Positions 9,125 to 19,700 of a DNA stretch of 29,033 nucleotides are shown here, piece after piece (within the stretch, counting starts at the first letter, position 1; the number at the start of each line of letters is the position of its first letter). A program made the translations under genes and the position numbers. The stretch spans positions 1-29,033 of the forward strand of contig JAPTJF010000756.1 in the NCBI GenBank assembly GCA_029339195.1, written 5' to 3'. The DNA is from Micractinium sp. NFX-FRZ. Its lineage: Eukaryota > Chlorophyta > Trebouxiophyceae > Chlorellales > Chlorellaceae. The notes beneath the pieces were generated by a model. The model was given only the letters and a program-made list of their open reading frames with translations. It was not told where the DNA came from and did not search any database.

Positions 9125-12100
9125 ATGTCGTCAAGAGCGATAGCGAGTGAAGAGGCAGATGGGGTGGGAGCGGTAGTGCCTGCGTCGGCGGCAGCCAAGC
9201 AGACGACTGCGGCGGCGCCACCCTGCGCCGGCAGGTCACCCTTTGATATGGACACGCCAGGTGAGACAGTGTTGACAGATTGAGCGCTTTGGTGTTGCAT
9301 GAAAGGGGGTTGGGAGCTTTTCCTATGCGGTGCCCACCCGCTTGAGCGCCGCTGCCGCCCGCACCTGCTGCCTCCCCAGTGCAGGTGCTGCGCCCCAGCG
9401 GTCCAAGTCTGCTGTGCTGAAGGAATCTAACTCTAAGATCACTGATGAGGACGGGCTGGGAGGATCTAGTGAGTGCACGCTTGCCGCTCCGCTGTTTGCA
9501 AGGCTGGACTTGCTCCCTCAGCCTGGCTGCCCAGTGCTGCTTGCTGCCTGCTTACTGCCTGCTTACTGCCTGCCTGCGGCGCCTGCCTGCCCTGCCAAAT
9601 GTGCTGCTGTACGTAAGCTGTCAGCTCGTTTCACTCCTTGTCCTGCTTGTGCCTGCCTCGTTCCAGGCATTGTGCGGGAAATGAGCCAGCACTATTCAAC
9701 GGCCGAGCTGGAGACCCTGTCGCGGCTTGGGTCAGGTGGGCAAAGGCACGACAGCTGCCTGCCCCGCCCGGCCTGCCTGCCTGCCTGGCAGCATGGGTGA
9801 CGCCTCCTCACGATCGACTCATCCTGCGCTGTTGGATCCACCGCCCTGCCTCGCACCTTCACAACTTCACAATCCCCCCGCGTTTCCGAACCCACAACGT
9901 TTCCGGCCCACCTGCCCCGCCCACCTGCTGCAGCAAACCACGACTTCCCGCCGCCCAGGCGGCGGCGGCGCAACCCGCTGCTGGCCGGCTGGGACTGGTG
10001 GGTGGCCTACCTGCTGCCAGGAGCAGGCCTGTTCTCGGAGGCTTACGTCATCTTTGCAATCGTGAGTGCTGCATTGTACCACAACTGACTCGTAGCACTG
10101 TGGCATTGTGAGGGTGGCTGGGTGGAGGGGAGGCGTCCTGGGGGGCCGCCCGCCGCCGCGCCCCCTCCCCACCTCCCACCCCGCTCCCCATCGCACTCCG
10201 TGCCTTGTGCTTGCAGGGAAACATCGAGCCTCTGCTGAAGATCCAGTACCCAAACTGCTGGGGAGGAGAGGAGCCCCACACCTGCAACCAGGATACCGTG
10301 AAAAATGTGCAGGTGGGGGCATGAGAGGTGGGCGTGCAGGGAGGCACCGGTCGGCGGCACAGGCACGAGTAGGTCACAACAGGCAGGACACTTTGTGGGG
10401 CACAAAGCCGCTCACACCCTTTGCTGCCCTGCCTCGAGGCATCGGAGGCAGCACAGGCAGGAGCACGCCGTAGCAGTTACGCCCACACTCTTCACTAACT
10501 CTTCACCTGCTCCGCTTTCCGCAGAACCTGGAGATCAGCGCCGTCATTGTGGGCATGCTGTCCTTTGGCATCCTGGCGGATTGGATGGGGCGCAAGTGGG
10601 GCAGCAGGTGGGGCGGCCAGCGGGCATGCAACTGCTTGCGGCAGCGCTGGAGTGATGCCAGCTGCCGAGCGGTGCTGTGCATGGAAACAGCACTGCCATG
10701 CACATGTCATGCCGTTGAGCCAAGCACGACCTGTTACCACTTTCTGACCTTTAAATGTCTACTGCAATCATGTCTTGCAGGCTGACGATGTCGATCATGG
10801 CCGTCGGCGCCTGCCTGCTGACGGGCGCCTACGGGCCCACTGACCAAGTCTTCCTCTCCGTCTTCTGCTTCTCACTCTTCTTCTATGGTGCGTTGGAGAG
10901 CGGATATACGTGGGGGCAGGGGGCAAGCTCGCAGGCACGGGCCAAGGCAGGCGGCCTGCCTGCATTGTCCATGCTTCCGCCAGCCTCGCGCCTGCCATTG
11001 GCTTGTCGGCCTCAGCTATCGACACCCCAGCCGCCCCCCCCTCCCCTTGCCCCTCCCTCACCCTTCTATTCTCTGCAGCGGTGGGAGTGGGAGGGGAGTA
11101 CCCTCTGGCCTCCTCCTCGGCGGCGGAGCGGGCAGAGGCGGACCCAGAGCTGCGGCAGCGTCGAGGAGAGATGGTGGTGCTGACCTTCAGCCAGCAGGGC
11201 TGGGGTGAGTGGGCGAGCAGCTGCCAGCAGGGTGATCAGCGTATGCCCGCACGATGAAAAGACAGGGCAGTGGCCAGGGCACGCTTTGCCTGCTGGCACA
11301 GCGAGCATCTCTCTGTCACATGTGCACCCCTGGCCCACCCTCCCCACCTGATCTGTGAGCCAGATTACATTCTCTTGTTGCTCATCCTCCTCCTGCAGGC
11401 AACTTTGCCAACACACTGGTCATCCTCATCCTGCTGGCCATGCTGGGCGCCACGGGTGACGTGTCCGCCAGCCAGGCGCAGCTGACGTGGCGGCTGCAGT
11501 TTGGCATCGGCGCCGTCATCTGCTTCGCTGTCACCCTGTACCGCTGGCTGTACCTCGAAGAGAGCAAGGTGCGTACAGCAGTACTGCCGACCACGTGCTC
11601 TCGCTTGTGCATCCTGGTCTGCCTGCGCCGCTCGTTGCTGGCCTCCCTGCCATCCAGCCGCTGAAGCGCTGCCCGTTCACGATTCCACAGCGCTGCGCTT
11701 CAGTGACTGGCTGTCCCTCAAGCCGCTTCCCCCGCCTCAGCTCTGCTGTGTGCCGTCGCTCTCTGCCACCGCTGCGCAGGTGTGGGAGGCTGAGCACAAG
11801 GGAGTGCAGGAGGAGCTGATTGACGAGAGGGACAGCGCTGCGGTGAGGGAGGGGGTGCTCAGGAGTAGCTGTAGCTGGCAGGAGTAGCAGGCAGCAGGGT
11901 GACAGGTGCCGCAGAGGGCGCAGCAGCAGCAGCAGCAGCAGCAGCAGCACCACTACCAGCAGCACCACCACCAGCAGCAGCTGCTGCCAGCAATGCTTGC
12001 AGAGAGAGGTGCATGGGCGCCACATGGCAGGAAGGTTGAGACGGGGCAGGCACAGGTCGTTCATTAGCAGTAGCACATGCACTCGGTGGCGGCCTCTGCG

Positions 12101-12325
12101 CGCACGCGCCCACCTGCCACCTCTCTATGCACGCCATTCTTCCCTGCTGCTGCGGTATCTGAGCATGCGCATGCATGTGCCCTCCGTGCCGCCCCTGCTG
12201 CGCCTGCTGTGCAGCTCCAGGGCAAGCGGTCGTGGAGGGAAAACTGGCTGGTGTTCAAGCACTACTGGCCCCGCCTGTTTGTCACCTGCGGCGGCTGGGT
12301 GGCCAACGATTTCAGCTTCTATGGT
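9125..12325 (+). CDS. PHT1-like phosphate:H+ symporter, truncated copy 1
   Basis: Exons 1-11 of the transporter described in full at 22253-27846: 9125-9260, 9385-9468, 9667-9735, 9934-10061, 10217-10312, 10525-10607, 10781-10887, 11079-11204, 11399-11568, 11780-11842 and 12215-12325. They encode residues 1-391. After the donor at 12326 the sequence enters a C run, about 115 bases with no match to copy 2, more poly-C and the N gap. Exons 12-19 are absent; beyond the gap lies an unrelated 3' gene end. The break falls just after the WVAND motif, so the C-terminal half of the carrier is missing. This is probably an assembly truncation. If real, it would be a pseudogene or a chimera. Confidence 0.85.
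11921..11947 (+). repeat. (CAG)9 trinucleotide array in transporter intron 10
   Basis: Nine perfect CAG units, then interrupted CAC/CAG repeats to about 11980, all inside intron 10 of the transporter. Each CAG is a potential splice acceptor. The copy is at 25049-25075 with the same unit number. Confidence 0.9.
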
Positions 12326-12335
12326 GTAAGTCCTA

Positions 12336-12462
12336 CCCCCCCCCCCCCACCCCCCCCCCACCCCCACCCCACCCCCGGGGGTTTGCACTTCCTCCTTGCC
12401 GAGTGGCGATTGTGCGCCTGCGCCGGGCACTGCTCGGCTTCAATGTGAGAACTGGCAGCCCT

Positions 12463-12495
<33 letters not shown>

Positions 12496-12504
12496 CCCCC
12501 CCCC
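12336..12504. other. Poly-C tract flanking the gap
   Basis: A run of 13 C at 12336-12348 is followed by C-rich sequence to about 12376, then about 88 bases of mixed sequence, then C runs at 12465-12494 and 12496-12504 up to the N gap. The matching intron of copy 2 has a single 12-C run and then normal sequence leading to exon 12, so 12349-12504 has no counterpart there. Long C runs are prone to polymerase slippage and to read or assembly failure. This segment should be treated as unreliable. Confidence 0.85.
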
Positions 12505-12514
12505 NNNNNNNNNN
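12505..12514. other. Assembly gap (10 N)
   Basis: Ten undetermined bases. To the left is poly-C that ends the truncated transporter copy; to the right is the 3' end of an unrelated gene. The true gap size is unknown, since ten N is often a placeholder. Any reading frame that crosses it is meaningless. Confidence 0.99.
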
Positions 12515-12516
12515 CG

Positions 12517-12759
12517 GAGCAGAGAGCAGCGGGTAAGGGGCGCAGGAAGAGTCGCAGACGCAGCAGAGGCTGCAGCATGGGTGCAGCAGAAGAGGTGGAG
12601 GAGCAGCAGCTAGATATGGAAGCAGAGGAGCAGCAGCTAGATATGGAAGCAGAGGAGCAGGCCGCAGCCGCCCTGGCGGAGCGGAATGACGGGCGGGTGC
12701 GGCGCATCACGGCGGCTCTCGGGGGGAAGCAAATGACAGCCTGGCAGCGCAAAGAGTAG
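12517..12759 (+). CDS. 3' end of an unrecognised gene, 5' part missing
   Basis: An open frame runs from the gap to a TAG at 12757-12759. Its start is lost. The encoded tail is basic first (several Arg, 12535-12575), then Glu/Gln-rich with two copies of EEQQLDMEA, then a short mixed C-terminus ending AWQRKE. No family is recognisable. GGTAAG at 12532 could be a splice donor and CTGCAG near 12570 an acceptor, so only about 12576-12759 may be coding. It lies on the same strand as and upstream of the SBP gene, so it is probably the left neighbour of the real locus. The same gene would be expected just left of base 1 if the large repeat is real. Confidence 0.5.
   Translation, partial: EQRAAGKGRRKSRRRSRGCSMGAAEEVEEQQLDMEAEEQQLDMEAEEQAAAALAERNDGRVRRITAALGGKQMTAWQRKE
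12598..12651 (+). repeat. 27-bp tandem repeat, two units, in coding frame
   Basis: Two identical 27-base units (12598-12624 and 12625-12651) encode EEQQLDMEA twice; a third partial unit (GAGGAGCAG) follows to 12660. Being a multiple of three, the unit could vary in number without breaking the frame. It lies in the C-terminal part of the unrecognised gene. Confidence 0.9.
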
Positions 12760-13666
12760 AGTTTCTGCATTATGGCAGCAGGAGTTTCCATCCTGCAGTC
12801 AGAACTGGCTTGGGAGCTCGTGTGGCTTGCCTGGCTGGGGCCGCCGGACGCGGTAGCGCGGTGCTGTGGCACCGCCTCCGGCACTGCCCCCCCCGCACCA
12901 CCCGGGCCTCCCAGCGTTTCTCCATGCCTTTTTTGGTGGAACCCTGATCTGCTGCGAGTCTCACATGTGTGAAACACTGTCACTACCAGGTTGCAGCTAT
13001 GGTTTAGGCAATTTGTGCTGCACAGCCCAGACAAGTTGACTGCCAGCTGGCGGACATGGCGGCAACACTGACCATGCCGGGCTCCCCCTGGGAGCCACGC
13101 GGCGGCGTCCGCGCTCTGCACGCGCGATCAATATCCCATTTGAAGCTGTTCTGACGCAGCGGCGCGGCATTTCACGGAGGTGGCCTGGCGGCTGGGAAGG
13201 TATACCCAGCTGGCGGGCCTGCATGCAGTGAGTTATGCGACTCGCCTGACCGTTCGCTCGCAGCGTTTTGCTGCACTGAGCGAACTGGGGGCAGGATACT
13301 TCGGCGGCCGGGACGATCTGCATCCAGGAACTGCCGCCGTGCTGTGCGGCGGAAAGTGGGGCCAAGAGGGCAAGCTCCCGCCCACTCGGCACCCGTCGCT
13401 CGCTGCGCTCCCGGCAACACTTCCAGCGTGTTATACCAGTCCGTGAAGGGCGCTAAGCGTCTTCGACGCGTGCCGGCCACCCGTTCCCGTTCATTGCCGG
13501 TGACACCGCCAACCAGCAAGTTGGCACTGGACTCCGACTGCCCCTCCTCCAAGCAGCTGTGAAGAGTTCACTCTGCGTAGGAAGGCGGAGCGACGACCTT
13601 GTTCACGGCGCACCGCGGCGACCTGGTTTTTGGGCGCGTCCCTGCGGGAGCAGGGCCGGCTGAAGG
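12760..13666. other. Intergenic between unknown gene and SBP gene (copy 2)
   Basis: A 907-base stretch. Bases 12760-13128 are unique in the window; 13129-13666 equal 1-538. No gene is supported. It should contain the 3'UTR of the upstream gene and the SBP promoter and leader. I saw no clear TGTAA in the first part. Confidence 0.5.
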
Positions 13667-15872
13667 ATGCGGCGTCCTGCCCAGATCTGTCAGGTGGGGA
13701 CGGCGGAGGTTGCGGGGCCCCCAGAGTTGAGTTGGTGTACCGGAGCGCCCCCGGCGCACGGTGGCCTGCGGTGGCCGCCGCCGCCGCTGGACCTGGACTT
13801 GCGCCGCTGGCCTCGCACCGTCTGGCAGGCACCAGCTGCCTGCGCCGCACCGGGGGGCAGAATACTCCAACCTGGAAGCCTTCATGGATGTGTGTAGCAC
13901 ACGGGTCAGCAGCACGCAGGGCTGCGCTCTAGGAAGGGCTCAGGCCAGGGTCCTCCTAAGCATATGTACACGTGCCCCCTGCCGGTTGATTCCGCCCTGC
14001 AGGTCCCAGGCTGCAATGCCGACCTGACCAACCTGCGCAGCTACTTTGTGCGCCAGCACATATGCGGTGAGTGCAGGCACCGTTTGTAGCGACACTTGTT
14101 GGGGCAGCGCGTAAGGCAGCCGTCAAGGCGCACTGCTGCCGTGCCCAACGCGCTCTCCTCGCTTGCAACACCACCTGCACCGCCTGCCTCACCCGCCTCC
14201 CGCCTGCCCCTCCACCCACAGAGGAGCATGCACGTGCTGATGCGGTGCCCGACGGGCGGGGCGGCTTCCTGCGATTCTGCCAGCAGTGCACCAAGCTGGA
14301 GCCTGTGGCAGCTTTCGAGGGGCTCAAGCGCTCGTGCGAGGCGAGCCTGCAGAAGCGCCACCTGCGCCGCAGCGGCGGCGCAGCTGCCGCGCAGCGTGCC
14401 AAGAGCAGCAACAGCGGTGGCATGGCGCTGAACGCGGCCGCTTTCAACGCAGGCGCAATGTCCAACGCCGGCATGCTGGGCCTGCCGCACATGCTGCTGC
14501 CCAGCGCCCAGGCCAACCATGCAGCCTCCGCCGCAGCCATGGCAGCAATGCTGGCGGGCACCACCGGCGACCGCGGCAGCCCCTGCAGCACAGGTTCACT
14601 GCAGCAGCCAGCCGCCACGACGCGCAGCACCAGCGGCCTGCGCGGCGGCGGCGCTGCCGGGGCGGCCAACCCTCTGGCCGCGCTGCTGGAGGCGGCGCTC
14701 CCCGGAGGAGGAGGCACAGATCTGGGTGCTGGGGGGCCCATCCCCATTGCGGACCTGCCGCCCCTGGCATCCAACACCAAGGATGGCAGCACGATCCTGC
14801 AGCACCTGGCGGGCCACTCCGCCGGCCTCCCGCACATGCCGCGGCCGCAGGCGCAGGCGGCAGGGCAGGGGATGCACCACGCTCTGCACCAGGGTGAGCC
14901 GCCTGCCCGCCTGCCGGCTGGCCGTTGTGCCTGGCTTGCCTGCAGTGCCGGTCGGAGATCCGCATGCCGTGTGCAGCATGTGCCCTGCTGCAGTGCCGCC
15001 CCTCCTGCCCCCGCCAGTGCCGACCAGGCATGCCTGCCACCCCTGCTGCTCCTGAATGCCCTGCTGCTCCTGAACGACTTGCTGCAGGCGGCGTCTCCTG
15101 GCCGCTGCCCAACGCTGCGCCCTGGGCGCCGCAGCAGCAGAGCTTCTCCCAGCTGCAGGCCGCCCTGTCGGCGGCAGCCACCGACACCCGCCTACCGCCC
15201 CTCCCTTCGGGCCCCTCCTCAAAGCTCACCGTGGATCAACGGCGCCCGGATGCGCAGCCCACCGTTGGCAGCGGGGCCGCGGGCATGCACGAGGGGCAGG
15301 CGCCGCAGGTGGATGTGCAGCAGATGGTGGGTGCCCTCCACCTGCTGCAGCAGCTGCAGGAAGTGATTGGGTCGCTGCTGGTGGCGCAGGTGCAGCAGCA
15401 GCAGGCGGCGCCGGCGCCGCCGCCTGCGGCGCCGGCCTACGGCCTGCACCAGAGCCAGCAGCAGCAGCAGCTGCTGTCGCTGCTGGGCGGCCTGGCGGGC
15501 AGCAGCCGACAGGCGGCGGCCCCCCCGCCGCCCCCGCCGCCGCCGCAGCAGCAGCAGCAGGAGGACGGGCAGCACTCGCAGGCAATGCTGCAGCTGCTGA
15601 GCCAGCTTGCGCAGCAGCACAGCCGGCAGCAGCAGGACCAGCAGCAGCAGCAGCAGCTGCTGCAGCACCACCAGCTGCAGCTCCCACCACCGGTTGTCAA
15701 GCCTGTGCCGCGCTCGGCAGCCGGCTCCCCAGCCCCAGGCGAGCTGCCGCCCGGCCTGGAGGCGCAGCTGCTGCAGGCGGCTGCGGGCGGCACTGGCGGC
15801 GAGCAGGGGGAGCAGCTGCACGCCCTGCTGCGCCGCTGGGCACGGGGGCTGAACTCGAGCGAGCTGGCCTGA
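13667..15872 (+). CDS. SBP-domain transcription factor (copy 2)
   Basis: This is base-for-base the same gene as at 539-2744, with exons 13667-13693, 14003-14066, 14222-14893 and 15088-15872 (515 aa). It has the same N-terminal SBP zinc domain, the same Glu at the zinc-2 His position, and the same Gln-rich C-terminal half. Here the upstream DNA is visible: a 907-base intergenic stretch follows the 3' end of another gene on the same strand (stop at 12757-12759). This is probably the true upstream context of the single genomic locus. The complete transporter downstream makes copy 2 the better reference for the locus. Confidence 0.88.
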
Positions 15873-16784
15873 GGGGGGAGCACCGACCGCTTGAGCGCGC
15901 GAGCAGCCTAGCGGTCAGTCACCCCGTCAGCGGCTGGCGCCAATAAGCGTGCCAGCATTGCACGCACTTTCAGCATTGTCAAGAAGACCCAAGCCATGCA
16001 GCACATGCGCCGCCTGGGAGTGTGCACAGCAGCGACAGCTGGCGCCTCAAACTCGAAGAGAGCACAGAGCACCATTCCCTCCCATCCACCGTCACCCGAA
16101 ACAGCACGCCCGTTTATCTCACACCATCACCATCACAAAACCCACCTGACCTATTTTCCCAGACCACCCTGCGTGTGCACGAGCCCTGTGCCCATCTCCA
16201 TGCGATTGCCTGTTTCCGTCTGATTCGCTGTCCTTGTGTGCACCAACATACAATAAGCAACACGCGTTATCAATTTTTTCATGTTTCACTTTAGTTTCCA
16301 CTGCATGGCAGTGGTTTTGTAAAGACATACAGAGAGGTTTGATGTCGGCTAAGCGGACCAGGGGCTGGGGCACCATGGGGTGGGCGGCTTGGCGAGGCAC
16401 CGACTGCATGGCCGTGGGATGTGACATCGGGAGTCTGCCAGCTCCTTCCATTGCCGGCGCATGTAGTCAGCTGGCATACGCATGAACACGGTGCATATCT
16501 CCCATTGAGGCAGGGCCTTGGGCGCAACTTGTTCCGCAGCGTGCTGTGGCCACCAAAACAGCACAGCACGCCTCGACTGGACTGCACCGCCCGCAGGCCT
16601 GCACGGCACCTTGATTGTCCTGCTTGTTGACTTCCCTGCGGCACTGATACGCGACACAGCGCAGGTTTGCAAGGGAGCTTATCCTCGCTGCCGACGGACG
16701 GGTGCAGGGTGTCGCTGCGCACGCCGGGTGCTCTCGCTGCATCATCCAAGCGCTACATTTTGCATTTGTGCCGCAGATCGCAAG

Positions 16785-19700
16785 ATGCAGGCCACCAGCG
16801 TGCGGTCCTTCTCTCAGAGCGTGGCGGCGGCGCCCCAGGCCCGCCGCCCGTTCACGGCGGCGGGTGCCGCCCCCGCTCGGCGCATGGTCGTGAGCGCTGG
16901 TCTGGCTGCAGAGGTGAGTATGTTCGCTGCATATCCATCTCATTAGCCAGGCGACAAATCAAGCCCATCACCATTGGGCTCCAGCCACAGAATGCAAACG
17001 GCCGACGCTCTGTGGTGCCTCATTTTGCGCCCTTGCCAGTCCCGCTGCCAGGCCCCCCATGGGAACCGCCCGCCCTCCGCCTGCGCAATCCCTGCCACAC
17101 CTTCCCGTCCACATCACCTCCCCCCATGGCCCTGCGACTTTTCAGAAGGAGAACCCTTTTGCTGAGGAGCTCAAGGCGACGGCCAAGTACATTTCCCAGC
17201 GCGGGCGCGGCATCCTGGCCAGCGACGAATCCAACGCCACCACCGGTGGGTGCACTGTGGTTCCAACAGGCAGAGCTGTTTGGTTGGCCGTTTAGATCTG
17301 CAAGTATGTTGGCGCCCTGGCCAGAAAAGTGTGCGCGGCAACCGACAACAGTTTGTGTGCGCAGGCAGCGCGGGTTGCATCGCACGCAGCACAAGGCAGG
17401 AGCAGGCAGACACGCCTGGTGTAGCCGTTGTGCCGGCAGGCGGGCGGGCAGACATGCGTGCAGGTGGATGCGATGCCTGTCACCACCCCGTAGCATCCCG
17501 CTTGCCCGCCCCGCCTGCACCCATGCATGCTCGCCCTTGCTCTTGCCCACCCAATTGTGCCCCACGCCACCCCGCCTGTGCAGGCAAGCGGCTGGAGAGC
17601 GTGGGTGTGGACAACACAGAGGAGAACCGGCGCGACTGGCGCCAGCTGCTGTACACCGCCCCCGGCCTGGGGCAGTACATCTCTGGTGCGCGGGCGGTAC
17701 ATGCAGCGCAGGGCCACGTCATGGGCCGCCCCGCCTGGAGGGGCCAGGCCTGGGAGAGGCAGGCTTTGCGCAGCGCTGCTGTGCCCGCACAGTGCCGTGC
17801 TGTCTGTTTACCACCGCTCTGCCCGTGTGGCATCGTCTGCCACCCCCCAGGCTTTACCGGCCTCCCCTTTGCCCGGCCCACCCACCCTCTGCCTCCTCCA
17901 TTAACGTCTTCTCCTCCTCCTCTCTCCCCTCCCCCAGGCGCCATCATGTTCGAGGAGACACTGTACCAGAAGGCACGCGATGGTGAGGGGGCAGCAGCCG
18001 GGCTGTGCGCCTGCTGGGTCTACGTCTCCCCCCCGCCCGCCCGCCCGTGTATGCGCCTGCCTGCCTGCCTGCCCGCCGTGCACTGGCAAGCACGCGACTA
18101 ATCTTTCGTCACCCTACAATCATTCTTGCCTGTCCCCGCAGGCACCCAGTTTGTGGTCATGCTGAGGGCGCATCCTGAATTTGAACACATGTTCTGCTTA
18201 CCCCCGCAGGCACCCAGTTTGTTGACATTCTGAAGGCGCAGGGCATCCTGCCCGGCATCAAGGTGGACACAGGCCTGCAGGTGAGGCGCTGGGGGGCCGT
18301 GGGGGAGATGTGCGGGCAGGCTGGGGGCAGGCTGGCAGGCGGGCGGGTGCACTCAGGCAGGCAGGTGGTGTGCTGGGGTGAGCCTGGGGTGGCAGGTGGG
18401 CGGGAGGTGCACGGGCAGGCGGGGTTCAGTCTGATAGGCAGGCAGGCGAGGCGCTGGGCCCAGATGGTGGGGGAGGAGGGCGGTATGGCGGGCAGGCGGG
18501 GGCCAGGCTCTTGCCCACCACCCGCCCCCGCACCCTGCACTGCTCGACCTGCCACCTCTTGACGCGCTGCCCAGTACCGCTTGAAGAGCCCCGACGAGCT
18601 GTCATCACGCGTGCATCCGTGCCAATGCTGCTCCCATGCCTCCCCCTCTCCCTCCCACCCGCAGGTGCTGCCCGGCACCGACGGCGAGACCGCCACCCAG
18701 GGCCTGGACAACCTGGGGGCCCGCTGCGAGGCGTACTACAAGCAGGGCGCGCGCTTCGCCAAGTGAGGGGCGGTTTGGGGGTGGCAGGGTGGGGCCAGCT
18801 GGCGGGGCGGCGGCGGGTGGAGAGCGCACGCCCCTCCAAGCCGATGCATCCACCTGGATTGAAGCACCAACCACTTTTCAGTGACTGGATGACAGCCGGC
18901 AGCGGTGTGTGTTCAGCACAGCGAGCAGGCCAAAAGGAACAAACTCAACGGTGGTGTGCTGCGCGGCCCCTCCGTGTACTCAGCGGCACCCACACCAACC
19001 CGCGTGCCCGCCCGCCTCCCCCGCTGCCTGCCCCCGCTGCCAGGTGGCGCGCGGTGCTGAAGATCAGCGAGGGCCAGGGCCCATCCATGCAGGCCATTGT
19101 TGAGAACTCGCACGGCCTGGCCCGGTAAGGAAACACGCTGCCACCACTGCGGGGGGATGGCTCTGTCATGTGGAGACGGGTGGGGCTGGCACAAGTGTGG
19201 CGCAACTGAGGGGCCGGCGGTAGTGACGCCGCCTGGTTGCCCGCCACCCTTGGCTGCCTTGGCTGCTTGCTCCCACCCTTGGCCGCCCATCCCCCGTGCC
19301 TCCCCCTGCAGGTACGCCCAGATTGCGCAGCAGAACGGGCTGGTGCCCATTGTGGAGCCAGAGGTGGGTCGGGGGCTTGGCTTGGCTTGGCTTGGCTTGG
19401 CCTGTCTGGGACGACTGTGTTGGGCGGTGTGGGTATGTGTGGAGGCAGGGGTAAGGTTCAGGCCCCGCTTGGGTGTCCAGGTGACGGCAGGCACTGAAGC
19501 GCTGGGCTTGGCAGTGCGCAGTGCTTGGGGCTGCCTGTGGGTGCTGCGCTTGGTGGCTGTACCCGAGCACAGCAAACACCCGTAGCAGGTGCTAGGAGAG
19601 GAGGTGGGTGCAGAGCATGCAGTGCCCCCGGGGGGAGGCGGGCTCCGGCAGGCTGCAACCTGCTGCTGGGGCGGCGCACGCCATGCCATGCCCTGCGATG

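Larger units (their letters stand above)
1..12347. repeat. Copy 1 of a 12.35-kb perfect direct repeat
   Basis: This segment recurs at 13129-25475 with a constant offset of 13128. I compared exons, introns and intergenic DNA by eye and through the identical six-frame translations of both copies and saw no substitution or indel. Even a (GGCTT)5 array, a (CAG)9 array and a 32-bp tandem repeat have the same length in both. Identity ends in a C run of 13 here and 12 in copy 2. The left end cannot be placed, because the window starts inside the match. The unit holds an SBP factor gene, an aldolase gene and the first 11 exons of a transporter. Perfect intron identity next to an N gap points to an assembly duplicate rather than an old duplication. 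Confidence 0.97.
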
